Below the pieces are notes generated by a model. The model did no database searches. It was not told the origin of the DNA and was given only the letters and a program-made list of their open reading frames with translations. Source: Zunongwangia profunda SM-A87 (GTDB taxonomy: Bacteria > Bacteroidota > Bacteroidia > Flavobacteriales > Flavobacteriaceae). Taken from it: a DNA stretch of 64,000 nt. How positions within the stretch are numbered: position 1 is the first letter of the stretch; each line of letters opens with the position of its first letter. The stretch is taken from assembly GCF_000023465.1 (NCBI RefSeq), contig NC_014041.1, positions 3,828,501-3,892,500 on the forward strand. The letters run 5' to 3'. Below, in pieces: positions 7,615 through 17,842 of this stretch. A program made the translations under genes and the position numbers.

Positions 7615-10419
7615 TTATTGATTATTATTCTGTTCATTTTTAGGCCATAATATGGCTTTGATTGCTGGTGATTTCTTAAAGTACACCTCTATGGCTTCAG
7701 CAATTTCATTGTTACTTAAGGAATCTATCGATTCCTTGTAATGGGTAACGGCCTCCCAATTTGGAAAATGGTTGAAATAGTGTTCCCGTATGGCTTTTGT
7801 CCAATAGGTATTTCGCTGCTTTAGCAGATCATCCATTTTCTTTAGGTTCGTTTTTATTTTTGAAAGTTCTTCCTGCGAAAAATTGCCTGCAGCCATATCC
7901 GAAAGAATCTTTTGGGTTTCTTCAATCAATTTATCCACATCTTTTGGTTCGCAAACAAAACTAATACTCTGTCTGCTCAGCGCTATGGGTTGTTTAGTAG
8001 AACTTGCCGATACCGAAACACTATAAACTGCCCCCATTTCTTCCCTAAGCTTTTTTAACAAGCGGTTTCTTATCAGATTTTTAACCACCTGATTTAAAAG
8101 ATCGGTCTGTGGCAAAGATTTCAGAAGAGTATGCTGCTGATAAATCAATGAAACGGTCGCTTTTGGACTATCCCCATCTCTTTGTTGTATCACAACATCA
8201 TCTTTCAAGACATGCTTTGGCTCATATCGGTATGTAGTAGCTGCTTTTCCTTTAGGTAAAGTAGCGATATAATGCAAAACATCGGATTTAAGAGCTTCAA
8301 AAGGCTGATCTGATATAAGACTAATAGTATAATCTTCGGCACTACCAAAAAACTGATGGTAAGTGTCTATAATTTTCGAACCATCCAACTCAGATTCGAT
8401 ATCTTCTGCTTTCAATTTCCTGGTGACATAATCTTCTCCCTTTAAAGCTTTTTTTATTTTTTCACCAAATAAGTCCCCCGGTTTCGGAATTTCATTTTGT
8501 TTCGCTTGAATTGTTTGTGATTTAATTTCCTCGAAAATTTTCTCGTCCATCCTGGGGGCAGTCCACTTTAAATACAGTAGTTGGAATGCTGTTTTCTGAT
8601 CCCTTTTATCGGCGCTGGCATAAAAACCCGTTCTGGTTTTATCTGCCAGTAAAGTAGCTTTAGCACTATTGCCGGCAAGAAACTGACTTAAGGCATCTCT
8701 GGTAAAATCACCATAACCACTAAGAGCGATTACAGGAGCGGCATAGAGTCCGGTGATATACTCTTGTTCTTTAAGTGCGTAATATCCGCCCTTTCTAAAC
8801 CCACTAATTATAATTGCATTTTTATCCAGCTCGGTCTGTTTATAAATCAGTTTCACTCCATTAGATAGGAGATATTGCGTAGCATCAATTTCAGCAATAT
8901 ACTTTTTCGAGGTAATTTTACCGGGAGCAGGTATTTCAGAGAGCAAGTTTTCAGGAACATCTAAATTCCTTTGGTAAGGTTGAATTTGCTTATCTTTAAA
9001 ATTTAGGTACATTGAAAATTCCGATGCATCCGGTAAAACTGCTTCATCCGCTTTATTAGCAGTTAAAATATATTTTGTTTGTCTCGGTTTTCTAATCTGT
9101 TTCAGGTAGTTTAATAAACTTAAAGAATCAATAGAGGTCAGGCTTTTTTGGGTTAATTCAAACTCTTTTTCCGGGGTCACTATAGCGTTACCATAGAAAA
9201 ATTTCTGATACATTTCCTTGATCATTTTTCCAGAAGAAGGCTGTTCTTTATTTTCAGCATTATTCCGTAATTGTTGAAGCAACTGCTTTTTAACCTTCGA
9301 AATCTCCATGGAGGTAAAACCATATCGAAAGATTTGCTCCACATCATACCAGTATTGTTCCAATCCTTTAGCGATTGAATCCTTCGGAAGTTCCGCGCTA
9401 TACATCAGTGCCGCTTTTACCGGGAAGTAATTCCCCAGACTAATACCTGCTTGTTTGTAAGCAGGATTCAAGAAAGACTTATTATCCAGTCGTTCCTGAA
9501 ATAGATCATTAAGCAGATTTTTTTGAAGAAAGTAATAAAACTCTTTTTCAGTTGTAATATCCCTAAAGGGCTCTAATAACTGAACACCTGTGAGTTCAAT
9601 TTTCTTGGTTCCCTGATCAGTTATCACCTTATAATCAGATGCTTTAAAATCATTTATAGGATAAGAAGTATCTGTGATATCATTAGAGGGGATATTCTTA
9701 AAGTTTTTCTTAATTTGTTTGAGCACATCATCCGGATCAAAATCACCGGCCACTGCTATAGCCATTAAAGAAGGATCGTACCATGAATTATAAAAATCAA
9801 GAATATCTTTCCTACTAAAGTTTCTCAAGGTGGCGGTATCACCGATTACTTTTCTATGGCTATACCTAGAATCATTCAATAACAGCTCTAAAAAGGCTTC
9901 ATTGGTATTCTGACTAGCATTTTGTTTAGAGAGCCATTCGGAGAGCACCACTCCCCTTTCCTTCTCAATTTCCAGGCTATCTAAAGCTATTCCTTCTATC
10001 CAGTCTTGTATAATAACCAGCGTAGAATCAATAACACTTTTCGTCTTTGTTGGAATCTTTAATTTATAGATGGTTTCCCCATAACTGGTATGGGCATTAA
10101 GATCATGACCAAATTTAGCACCATGACGTTCCAGAAAATCAATGAGGGTATTCCCTGGAAAATGGGTGGATCCATTAAAGGCCATATGCTCCATAAAGTG
10201 AGCAAGTCCTCTTTGCTCATCGCTTTCTTGAAGCGAGCCCGCCTTAAGAAACATTTGAAATTCTGCCTGTCCCTTTACTCTCTTTGTTGGATATAAATAA
10301 TAATGCAGACCATTAGATAGTTTTCCCGAAATAAGATTAGGGTCTTCCTGGATCTGTTGGCTCATTGCAACGATAGGTAAAAGTAAAAAGGTGAATAATA
10401 TTCTTTTGAAATAGGTCAT
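7615..10419 (-). CDS. M16 family zinc metallopeptidase (PqqL/insulinase-like)
   Basis: 934 residues, the length of two-copy M16 enzymes, with a signal peptide (KRILFTFLLLPIVAMSQ). The inverted zinc motif HFMEH lies at residues 75-79, and the third ligand glutamate is in the following EKERGVVLSEW region (about 150). The C-terminal half is a second, non-catalytic M16 fold. Such enzymes degrade peptides in a closed chamber, here in the periplasm. Within a SusCD operon it would cut oligopeptides imported by the SusC channel; this is inferred from context. It follows the small lipoprotein gene directly. Confidence 0.92.
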   Translation of the reverse strand: MTYFKRILFTFLLLPIVAMSQQIQEDPNLISGKLSNGLHYYLYPTKRVKGQAEFQMFLKAGSLQESDEQRGLAHFMEHMAFNGSTHFPGNTLIDFLERHGAKFGHDLNAHTSYGETIYKLKIPTKTKSVIDSTLVIIQDWIEGIALDSLEIEKERGVVLSEWLSKQNASQNTNEAFLELLLNDSRYSHRKVIGDTATLRNFSRKDILDFYNSWYDPSLMAIAVAGDFDPDDVLKQIKKNFKNIPSNDITDTSYPINDFKASDYKVITDQGTKKIELTGVQLLEPFRDITTEKEFYYFLQKNLLNDLFQERLDNKSFLNPAYKQAGISLGNYFPVKAALMYSAELPKDSIAKGLEQYWYDVEQIFRYGFTSMEISKVKKQLLQQLRNNAENKEQPSSGKMIKEMYQKFFYGNAIVTPEKEFELTQKSLTSIDSLSLLNYLKQIRKPRQTKYILTANKADEAVLPDASEFSMYLNFKDKQIQPYQRNLDVPENLLSEIPAPGKITSKKYIAEIDATQYLLSNGVKLIYKQTELDKNAIIISGFRKGGYYALKEQEYITGLYAAPVIALSGYGDFTRDALSQFLAGNSAKATLLADKTRTGFYASADKRDQKTAFQLLYLKWTAPRMDEKIFEEIKSQTIQAKQNEIPKPGDLFGEKIKKALKGEDYVTRKLKAEDIESELDGSKIIDTYHQFFGSAEDYTISLISDQPFEALKSDVLHYIATLPKGKAATTYRYEPKHVLKDDVVIQQRDGDSPKATVSLIYQQHTLLKSLPQTDLLNQVVKNLIRNRLLKKLREEMGAVYSVSVSASSTKQPIALSRQSISFVCEPKDVDKLIEETQKILSDMAAGNFSQEELSKIKTNLKKMDDLLKQRNTYWTKAIREHYFNHFPNWEAVTHYKESIDSLSNNEIAEAIEVYFKKSPAIKAILWPKNEQNNNQ

Positions 10420-10905
10420 TTATGGATTTACTTTTTTAATGATAAATTCGCTTTGATTTTGAGCTGGCCCTGGTAAGCCTACAGCAACATCATCATTATT
10501 TGTATTTTCTAGTATGATCTTAATAGTGTTATCCAGGGTCTCATCTAATTCATGCTCCAACCATCTTATTTGAATAGGTCTTTGGTAGACCCCTGCTGGA
10601 AAAAGTAGTGGATTTTCAGTAGTAATTATCTTATAATCCCGACCTTCCTTAAGTCCTGTTCCCGGTTCAATTCGATAATTTACCAGAAGGTCTTTACTTG
10701 TTGCCGGTGTACTATAATATATATAATAGGTCGCAATATCCCTTCTATTGGAATTAACATTGACTATATTAGACTCATTTTGCATGATATGTACATAGGC
10801 CTTTTGAAAGTCTTCTATACTATCTTTATTACAGCCTATCAATGAAAGCATACCCATTGTACACACACCTATAAAAAACTTTAAAGCATATTTAGTATCC
10901 TTCAT
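10420..10905 (-). CDS. Small surface lipoprotein of a SusCD locus (DUF4843-like)
   Basis: 161 residues from the ATG at 10905 (MKDTKYALKFF). An upstream ATG at 10929 is possible but puts the signal peptide late. The lipobox is MLSLIGC followed by NKDS. The rest is a beta-rich domain with YIYYSTPATSKDL and YQRPIQIRW segments, similar to Calx-beta/DUF4843-type lipoproteins that commonly follow SusD. The family name is a judgement from position and look and is not certain. Its start overlaps the susD stop by 14 bases, so the two are translationally linked. Confidence 0.65.
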   Translation of the reverse strand: MKDTKYALKFFIGVCTMGMLSLIGCNKDSIEDFQKAYVHIMQNESNIVNVNSNRRDIATYYIYYSTPATSKDLLVNYRIEPGTGLKEGRDYKIITTENPLLFPAGVYQRPIQIRWLEHELDETLDNTIKIILENTNNDDVAVGLPGPAQNQSEFIIKKVNP

Positions 10906-12316
10906 TTTGTATAATATTTTCGTTAGCATTAATTTCTCTTAAAGGAATGGGCAGCGCAAAAAGGTGGCTAGGATAGGCTAATTCTTTGACATTGGAAGAG
11001 GTGTTTTCATACCTTTTCAGGTTGTGATGCCATCTGGTAATATCAAAAAGGCGCTGCCCTTCAAAATTTAGTTCCTTTATTCTTTCTTTCTCTAAAACCC
11101 CTAGTAATTCATCTTTGGTATTCAGCTTTATTTGTAAACTATCCTCAGGGATATTTAAAGCTCTGGATTGAATTCGAATGATGCTTTCTTTTGCTTGCTC
11201 AAAATCATTCAATTCAATTGCCGCTTCAGCCTGTATTAATAAAACCTCCGAAGCTCTAAGCACGTAGAGATCACTTCCAAATTCGATCTGATTTACTTCG
11301 GGTCGTGAATATTTCAAGGTTTGATATGTCCCGGATTTCTCCTGCAATAAATTCAGCCTTACATCAGAGGTATCAGAAAACACTTCCATTAATTTTGGGG
11401 AAGCCTTGGCTATAGGATCTGAAGTTGCATAAAACTTTCCTACTTGAGATACTTTTTGTTGTCCGCTTAGCACGAAAATCGCCTCTTCTCCAGTCTCTAG
11501 AGTTCGGAACATCTCCACATAATCATCATGGGGTGTTAAACCGACGTTTTGCAAAACGATATGGGCTTGTGCCCTGGCATTATCCCACTCTTGCATATAA
11601 AGATAAACCTTGGAAAGTAAAGCTCTCGAAGCCATTTCAGACCCTCTATATGGCACGAGATAATCTGCTTCTGGAAAGTCAGAAAATAAATCTACCGCCT
11701 CTTGTAAATCCGTGATAATCTGATCATATACTACCGCCATAGTATTTCTAGGGTTTAATTCATTTTCTGCCGGTGTTAAGGTCAGGGCTGGTATTCCTAG
11801 ATGAGATGCATCCTCAGTATAGGTATAGGTTTGAGCATAGGTTCTCACTAAATCAAAATGGATCAGAGCCCTTAAAAACAAAGCTTCCGCTCTTATTCCC
11901 AATAATTCATCCTTATTATTCGGAAACTGAGTCGATAATAAGGGCTGGTATTCAAGAATATTATTCACATTGGCCAGGGCATCATAGCCTTTAGCCCAAA
12001 TATGTCCAACTGCTGTTGCTTCCTGATCGGGTTCAGAAACAAAATTATATTGTGAGAACATCTTTACATTCTCCCCTATAGCGCTTAGTTCCAATAAATC
12101 ACCGGCTACTTCAGGATATAAATAAAATTCTGAATCATAATATTCATACACCCTGCTATATGCGCCCGGGAGCGCTGCCTTTATTCCATCTACATCAGAA
12201 AAAAATACGGGAATTGAAGCCCGACCGGCATCATCGCCTTCAAGAAAATTCTCACATCCGAAGGTCAGTAGAACACCAAAAAGTATAATTATGGAAAACT
12301 TTATATTTCGTAACAT
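10892..12316 (-). CDS. RagB/SusD family outer-membrane lipoprotein
   Basis: 474 residues. The lipobox is LLTFGC followed by ENFLEGDD. SusD features include the TPR-like helical region (ALFLRALIHFDLVRTY at about 145-165, ASRALLSKVYLYMQEWDNA at about 235) and the C-terminal LNFEGQRLFDITRW signature (about 425-440). It is the substrate-binding lid on the SusC channel. It starts five bases after the susC stop. Ligand unknown; the neighbouring M16 peptidase and absence of glycosidases point to peptides, as an inference. Confidence 0.93.
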   Translation of the reverse strand: MLRNIKFSIIILFGVLLTFGCENFLEGDDAGRASIPVFFSDVDGIKAALPGAYSRVYEYYDSEFYLYPEVAGDLLELSAIGENVKMFSQYNFVSEPDQEATAVGHIWAKGYDALANVNNILEYQPLLSTQFPNNKDELLGIRAEALFLRALIHFDLVRTYAQTYTYTEDASHLGIPALTLTPAENELNPRNTMAVVYDQIITDLQEAVDLFSDFPEADYLVPYRGSEMASRALLSKVYLYMQEWDNARAQAHIVLQNVGLTPHDDYVEMFRTLETGEEAIFVLSGQQKVSQVGKFYATSDPIAKASPKLMEVFSDTSDVRLNLLQEKSGTYQTLKYSRPEVNQIEFGSDLYVLRASEVLLIQAEAAIELNDFEQAKESIIRIQSRALNIPEDSLQIKLNTKDELLGVLEKERIKELNFEGQRLFDITRWHHNLKRYENTSSNVKELAYPSHLFALPIPLREINANENIIQNEGY

Positions 12317-12321
12317 CGTTT

Positions 12322-15300
12322 TTAGAATTGAATATTTGCTCCTAAAGAAATCATGGTTTCCAAAGGATAACCACTCATGTTATTTCGATAAGAATTTGAA
12401 TTTTTATTGTCATAAGGAGTCCACACTCCCAAATTATCTCCGATTAACGAAAGTGCAAATTGCTGAGCTCCCATTTGATCGGTTATATTGGTTGGCAGTA
12501 TATAATTAAGGGACACATTTTGAATTCTAATATGGGTTTTATTAAATAAATATCTCGTTGAATTCATCACGGACCGTGTACTTACGCCCCATTGTAATTT
12601 CGGAACCGATACCACATCTCCTGCCTGCTGCCATCTGTCCAATTGATCAATGGACTGGTTCTCATCCATAATGTTTAGTCCATCGGAATTCACATCCCTT
12701 CCAAATGGGCTGAAAGCATATCCTCCGATAGTATAAGAGGCTAGAACAGATAAACTGAAGGCTTTATAATTGAACGTATTTCTAAGACTTCCATAGAGAT
12801 CAGGGGTTGAACTTTTATACTTGACTCTATTATCAGCACTGTATTGTCGGGTAACATTTCCATGCGTATCATACCACAGTGGATAGCCATCCCTGGGATC
12901 AACACCTGCCCATCGAATCAGGTAGAATGTATTAATATCGGCTCCTTCTTCCCATCTTGTATTTCCGTTATTTTTAGGAATTTCATTATATAGTTCCAGA
13001 ATTTTATTTTCATTTCTCGAAGCGATAAGGGTGGTATTCCAGTTAAATTTGTCCGTTCTAATATTCTGAGTCCGCAGCGTTGCCTCTATCCCTTTATTCT
13101 CAATAGCACCAATATTTCTATAAATTTTCAGTGCTCCAGTTGTTCTACTAACATCAAGTTGACTCAATAAATCGACGGTTTTATTTCGGTATCCTTCGAG
13201 TGAGAGATTAACGCGCTGATCAAAGAGCATAATATCGATTCCCAGGTTGGTCATGTATGTAGTTTCCCAACTTAAGTTAGGATTAGCCGCGGTTGTCATG
13301 ACTGCTCCGGGCTGTCCATTATAGTAATAGCTATCCCCAATGCTGTAAACCCCATTGGCTTCCTGCGAACCGATTCTGCTGTTCCCATTGGTTCCGTAAC
13401 TGGCCTTTAATTTTAAAAAATCTATGGTCTCACTTTCAAAGAATTCTTCTTTATGAATATTCCATGAAACCCCCGCAGATGCAAACTCAGCCCAACGCAC
13501 ATTCTTTCCAAAATTAGAATTTCCGTCTCTTCTAAAGCTCAGGCTCGCATTATAGCGATCATTGTAACTATAAGACACCTGGCCCAGATAAGAAAGACTA
13601 TTACGCTCATAATAATTGCCCGAACCGAAACGATCTTGTGCCAATGACACCCTTCTTAGGTGGTCATTCACAAAACCGGTCCCTCTTGCCCCTGTCAAGT
13701 TATTCTCAGAGGAATTCATTTCCAGGCCTATAACCCCGCTAACATGATGTTTCTTTAACTGCTTATTAAAATTAAGTCGATGAATCATGTTCCAGTTCAA
13801 AAAATTGGATTGGTTACTATAGGCGGTGCCAAGCGGGTTTCCTTCCGTATCTTTACCTGTCCAGTTTTTTATGGAATAATAAATTTCTTCGGTGTTCCCC
13901 TGATAGTCTGCTCCAAACTGCCCCGTATATTGTAATTCTTCAATTGGACTATAAGAAAATTTAAAATTCCCCTGAAAAGCGAATGCTTTTTGATTATTAT
14001 CATTTTGTTCCCGCTCTGCTACCGAATTAAAAAATCTCTTATCTACCCATTTTGGAGAACCATCAGGGTTACTACCTTCAATAACCCTATAATATTGCCT
14101 AAAGGTCCCATCAGGATTATATGGTGAAATTATTGGAAGATTTTCATAGTAATCAGATCCCGGATTAAATATTTGGTTCAGGTTATAGGAAGCCGACAAA
14201 GAAAGATCTATATCCATCTTAGAAGTGATCTGAGCAGTATTACGGCTACGTAAAGAAAAACGTTGGGTTTCATTACCTATAATTGTACTTTGTTCATCAA
14301 AATAAGAACCGGAAATAAAATAGGTGCCTCTTTCACCTCCTCCTCCCGCGGACACATTTACAACCGAATGACTACCTATATCATAAAAAGTATCATACCA
14401 GTCTGTATCCGTATCGCTATAGGTATTTATCTGATTATCGGTAAAAGGAAAATAGCGCATATCATTTCCCACGTTTTGATAAGCTTCCCGGGCCAATTTC
14501 ATATATTGCTCGCCATCAAGAACCTTAAAACGAGTAGCATCGTTTATAATTGATTGGCCTCTTCGAAGTGATACATCAAAAAATGGTTTACCATTGGCAC
14601 CGCTTTTTGTAGTAATCAAAATCACCCCATTGGCTCCATCTGCTCCATAGATAGAAGTTGCTGCGGCATCTTTTAATACTTTTATACTTTTAATATCCTG
14701 AGGATTAATATACGATAGCGGGCTTACACTCGTATTTAAACCTGTTATCATATTGGTTTTTCCTCCGGTATGCATTCTGGTTCCATCAACGATCCATAAG
14801 GGCTCGTTGGAAGCACTCATGGAAGCTTCTCCCCGAATGGTAACAGAATACCTGGAACGTGTACTGCTGGCACTTTGGCTTTGCGGACTATATTGCAGTC
14901 CCGGTACTATCCCATCCAATAATTTGTCCACTCTTTGCTGCGGCAAACTTTTAAGTTGTTCAGCATCCACGGTAAAACTACTACTTACTTCATTTTCCTT
15001 TTTCACCTTTGTCCCATAACTACTGGTAATAATTACCTCTGACAATTGCGAACCAAGCTTCATTCGTACCTCAAATTCAGCCTTACTCCCCACGGGTATT
15101 TCTTGTTCCTTATAGCCAACGAAACTAAAAACAAGGGTATCACTGGGCATCGTTCTTATAGTAAACTCCCCATCCATATTGGTAACGGTACCCCGGCTGC
15201 TTCCTTTAATAATAACATTGACCCCGGGGAGCAAAAAATTTTCCTCATCTCTCACTACCCCCCTCACATTTTTTTGCTGCTGTATTAAATTGCTATTAAA

Positions 15301-15684
15301 AGAAGGCTGATCTTCCGCTACGGTATTTTTTCGTATGATAACTTGATTTTTGATCCTTTTGAAAACAATATTTTCGGTAGCGATCACCTTATGGAGTAGG
15401 CTAATGATATCAATATCTTTAACATTGACATTTACCTTTCTTTCAATATCAATATCTTCGATACTATATACGAAGCGGTAATCAGTTTCCTTTTCAATTC
15501 TATCAAACAAATCCTGAATACTGATTTGTTTGGCTTTGATTGTTATGAATTGATTTTGCAGTTCTTTAGAGTAAGCGTGATTACTAGCTAGAAAAGAAAA
15601 TACCAGTAAAAAAACACCAACTATTTTAGCAAGAATTTGAACAATAGTCGTCCAATCTACTTTAGAAAGTAGAGATTTTTTCAT
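12322..15684 (-). CDS. SusC/RagA family TonB-dependent transporter with STN signalling domain
   Basis: 1120 residues. A long signal region (to about residue 40) is followed by the STN domain (about 50-105, ITIKAKQISIQDLFDRIEKE), which contacts a FecR anti-sigma factor. Next come the carboxypeptidase-regulatory-like domain (about 135-210, VRGVVRDEEN ... DGEFTI), the plug (about 225-360, with KVLKDAAATSIYGADGANGV, the SusC hallmark) and the beta-barrel. STN plus the FecR and sigma genes upstream fit a cell-surface signalling transporter whose own operon is induced by substrate. Gap to FecR 64 bases, gap to SusD five bases. Confidence 0.96.
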   Translation of the reverse strand: MKKSLLSKVDWTTIVQILAKIVGVFLLVFSFLASNHAYSKELQNQFITIKAKQISIQDLFDRIEKETDYRFVYSIEDIDIERKVNVNVKDIDIISLLHKVIATENIVFKRIKNQVIIRKNTVAEDQPSFNSNLIQQQKNVRGVVRDEENFLLPGVNVIIKGSSRGTVTNMDGEFTIRTMPSDTLVFSFVGYKEQEIPVGSKAEFEVRMKLGSQLSEVIITSSYGTKVKKENEVSSSFTVDAEQLKSLPQQRVDKLLDGIVPGLQYSPQSQSASSTRSRYSVTIRGEASMSASNEPLWIVDGTRMHTGGKTNMITGLNTSVSPLSYINPQDIKSIKVLKDAAATSIYGADGANGVILITTKSGANGKPFFDVSLRRGQSIINDATRFKVLDGEQYMKLAREAYQNVGNDMRYFPFTDNQINTYSDTDTDWYDTFYDIGSHSVVNVSAGGGGERGTYFISGSYFDEQSTIIGNETQRFSLRSRNTAQITSKMDIDLSLSASYNLNQIFNPGSDYYENLPIISPYNPDGTFRQYYRVIEGSNPDGSPKWVDKRFFNSVAEREQNDNNQKAFAFQGNFKFSYSPIEELQYTGQFGADYQGNTEEIYYSIKNWTGKDTEGNPLGTAYSNQSNFLNWNMIHRLNFNKQLKKHHVSGVIGLEMNSSENNLTGARGTGFVNDHLRRVSLAQDRFGSGNYYERNSLSYLGQVSYSYNDRYNASLSFRRDGNSNFGKNVRWAEFASAGVSWNIHKEEFFESETIDFLKLKASYGTNGNSRIGSQEANGVYSIGDSYYYNGQPGAVMTTAANPNLSWETTYMTNLGIDIMLFDQRVNLSLEGYRNKTVDLLSQLDVSRTTGALKIYRNIGAIENKGIEATLRTQNIRTDKFNWNTTLIASRNENKILELYNEIPKNNGNTRWEEGADINTFYLIRWAGVDPRDGYPLWYDTHGNVTRQYSADNRVKYKSSTPDLYGSLRNTFNYKAFSLSVLASYTIGGYAFSPFGRDVNSDGLNIMDENQSIDQLDRWQQAGDVVSVPKLQWGVSTRSVMNSTRYLFNKTHIRIQNVSLNYILPTNITDQMGAQQFALSLIGDNLGVWTPYDNKNSNSYRNNMSGYPLETMISLGANIQF

Positions 15685-15725
15685 ATTTTTAGTTTTTTAT
15701 TATTTATTGCTTGTTACAAGCATTT

Positions 15726-15753
15726 AATAGGGAGTGAGCCACCATTCCCTATT
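15726..15753 (-). promoter_or_regulatory. Stem-loop between fecR and susC
   Basis: AATAGGGAGTG (15726-15736) can pair with CATTCCCTATT (15743-15753), one pair being G-T. It overlaps the FecR stop codon. On the minus strand there is no T-run after it, so it looks more like an mRNA processing or stabilising hairpin than a full terminator. Such a hairpin could set a higher susC level than fecR. Confidence 0.4.
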
Positions 15754-16912
15754 TTTCTTTGATGGTCACCTCTTTATTGGTGATGGTATATTTAAATCCA
15801 TAGATTTCACTTAAATATTTCATGACTTCGTCTATAGGCTCTTCTCCAAAATTTGCATTTAGCGTTTTACTCTCAATTGCCTTATATTCATTGTCAATGC
15901 GTATATTAAAATGACGTTCTAATTTGGTCAGTAAGTCTTTGACTTTCACATTTCTATATATAAGATTATCAAACCTCCAGGCCACAAAATTCTCTACATT
16001 AGCTTCTTCCCTTTGGATGGTTTTATTCGCTCTGTTATAATTTCCAACAAACCCGGGACTTAAAACCTTAGCATATTTATCGTTGTTATCCTGTTGATCA
16101 TATAATTTTACAGCACCTTCCAATAAGGCTACAGCGATATCCTTGTTTTCCTGATAAGCGTTAATATCAAATTTTGTCCCCAGTACCTGGACGTTGAGTT
16201 CATTGGTTTTCACTATAAAAGGCTTTTGTACATCATGGGCGATATCAAAAAAGGCTTCACCTTCAAGTTCTACCTTTCTTTCCCGGGATTCAGAAAAATT
16301 TATCGGATAGCTTAGCGATGAACCAGAATTCAGATGAACAATGGAACCATCAGAAAGGGCTACCTGAAAAGTTTTGCCATAGGGAACGCGAATCGTATTG
16401 TTCCCGGAAATCTTAGAATTTTTATCATATCGGATTAAATTGCCCTGTGTGATCCTAATCGTATCACCTGCAGCTGAAACTATTTTAGTGGATTTCAGCG
16501 TATCCAATATCAATTGCTTACCATCATGCTGCTCTAAAACAACATGATCATCGGAAAAGCTATTAATAGTATTCTTCTCATTCCTCCATTGATTCCACAG
16601 ACTGCCCCCTATCAATAAACCTATAAAAATAGCAGCAGCGCTTAAAATTTTACGCGGCTTCCATCGTTGTCCGGAAACTTTCTTTTGATGGGCACGTTTG
16701 AGAATATTTTGAAAAACTATGTCCGATGTTTCTTTGGCAATATCATTAATTCTTTCCTCTTCAGGAAGATGATCTGAAAGCGACGACTCCTTCAGGTAAT
16801 TTGTGTAAAGAGGATTTTTTAGTAATTCAAAAAATTCATCAAACTCTTCCCTTGAACAGGAATTATTGAGATATTTTTCTAATAGATATGTAAACCTTGT
16901 GTTCTTATTCAT
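15749..16912 (-). CDS. FecR family anti-sigma factor
   Basis: 387 residues. A cytoplasmic N-terminal part (1-90, sigma-binding) is followed by one membrane helix (about 88-106, ILSAAAIFIGLLIGGSLW), the periplasmic FecR domain (about 175-270, VPYGKTFQVALSDGSIVHLNSGSSLSYP, typical of the family) and a C-terminal DUF4974 domain (about 310-385, YRNVKVKDLLTKLERHF). It senses the STN domain of the SusC protein and controls the ECF sigma factor encoded just upstream. The gap to the sigma gene is 121 bases. Confidence 0.94.
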   Translation of the reverse strand: MNKNTRFTYLLEKYLNNSCSREEFDEFFELLKNPLYTNYLKESSLSDHLPEEERINDIAKETSDIVFQNILKRAHQKKVSGQRWKPRKILSAAAIFIGLLIGGSLWNQWRNEKNTINSFSDDHVVLEQHDGKQLILDTLKSTKIVSAAGDTIRITQGNLIRYDKNSKISGNNTIRVPYGKTFQVALSDGSIVHLNSGSSLSYPINFSESRERKVELEGEAFFDIAHDVQKPFIVKTNELNVQVLGTKFDINAYQENKDIAVALLEGAVKLYDQQDNNDKYAKVLSPGFVGNYNRANKTIQREEANVENFVAWRFDNLIYRNVKVKDLLTKLERHFNIRIDNEYKAIESKTLNANFGEEPIDEVMKYLSEIYGFKYTITNKEVTIKEK

Positions 16913-17033
16913 TTATTAACAGCTTCATTAATAATACAATCGAAAAGGACAGAAGGGTGATCCGGAAAAGTATATTTTTTTAAAAAAAATAAAAAAAACA
17001 CACTAAATAACTATTTACCAGCTTTTTAATTAC

Positions 17034-17624
17034 TTAAAAAAATAAAAAAATGATAATAATAAGATCGATATCGGTGTTTTTTGAAAAATATTCCCTAATT
17101 CCTTCCAGTGCTTTTTTAATCTGAGTTTTTACAGTATTAATGGATATATTCAATTCCTCGCTGATTTCCTGATACGATTTTCCTTCTTCTCTGGACAATA
17201 AGAATATTTTTTTGCGGCCCGCGGGCAAGGCGTCAATAGCATTCTTCTTGAGCTGATCATATTCCTTATTCAGGATATATTCATTGGTAGTACTTCTTTG
17301 CGTTTCTAAATTTTCGTAGATTTTATTTCTAAAATTTAAATCGGTAGTTGCTTTATTTAAGATATTTAGAGAAAGATTTTTAGTAATAGTTAAAAGAAAA
17401 GACTTAAAATTTTTATTCTCGTCAATAGCATCGCGAGTGATCCATATTTTCAGGAAGACCTCCTGAACTACTTCCATCGCGTGATCTTTTGATTTAAGTA
17501 GACTCAAGGAAAAATGATATACATCCAATAAATATTGATCATATAAGCTATTAAAAGCTTTTTCATTTCCCTTTTTGAGTTGGAAAACTAAAAATTTATC
17601 ATCCCCTTTAGCATCATAGCTCAT
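17034..17624 (-). CDS. ECF RNA polymerase sigma factor (sigma-70 family)
   Basis: 196 residues. Region 2 (about 22-90, YDQYLLDVYHFSLSLLKSKDHAMEVVQEVFLKIW) and region 4 (about 125-180, LPAGRKKIFLLSREEGKSYQEISEELNISINTVKTQIKKAL, an HTH) are both clear. The C-terminal tail is unusually hydrophobic (IDLIIIIFLFF) and may be chance read-through into AT-rich DNA or a short membrane tail. It is first in a sigma-FecR-SusC-SusD order, the standard layout for substrate-induced uptake in Bacteroidota. Confidence 0.93.
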   Translation of the reverse strand: MSYDAKGDDKFLVFQLKKGNEKAFNSLYDQYLLDVYHFSLSLLKSKDHAMEVVQEVFLKIWITRDAIDENKNFKSFLLTITKNLSLNILNKATTDLNFRNKIYENLETQRSTTNEYILNKEYDQLKKNAIDALPAGRKKIFLLSREEGKSYQEISEELNISINTVKTQIKKALEGIREYFSKNTDIDLIIIIFLFF

Positions 17625-17842
17625 TTGTTCTTTCTTTACTGCTAAAACTTCTCAATATTACTAATTTTCATAAATTAGTACCTACTAAAGCCAACTATTC
17701 CGCTACTATTTATTGAATTTTAATTTTTTCATTTAAAAAAATGAATAATTTTCAAATAAAACAGGATATTACTCTGAAATTAATTTCAATATCTCTTCAA
17801 AAAATTCTCATTTGTATAAAAGGTATTAAAACCAGCGCTTAA

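Noticed and set aside
17034..17070. Membrane-anchored sigma factor because of the hydrophobic C-terminal tail
   Set aside because: The tail is short and lies in a poly-A/T stretch; a chance extension of the reading frame is more likely.
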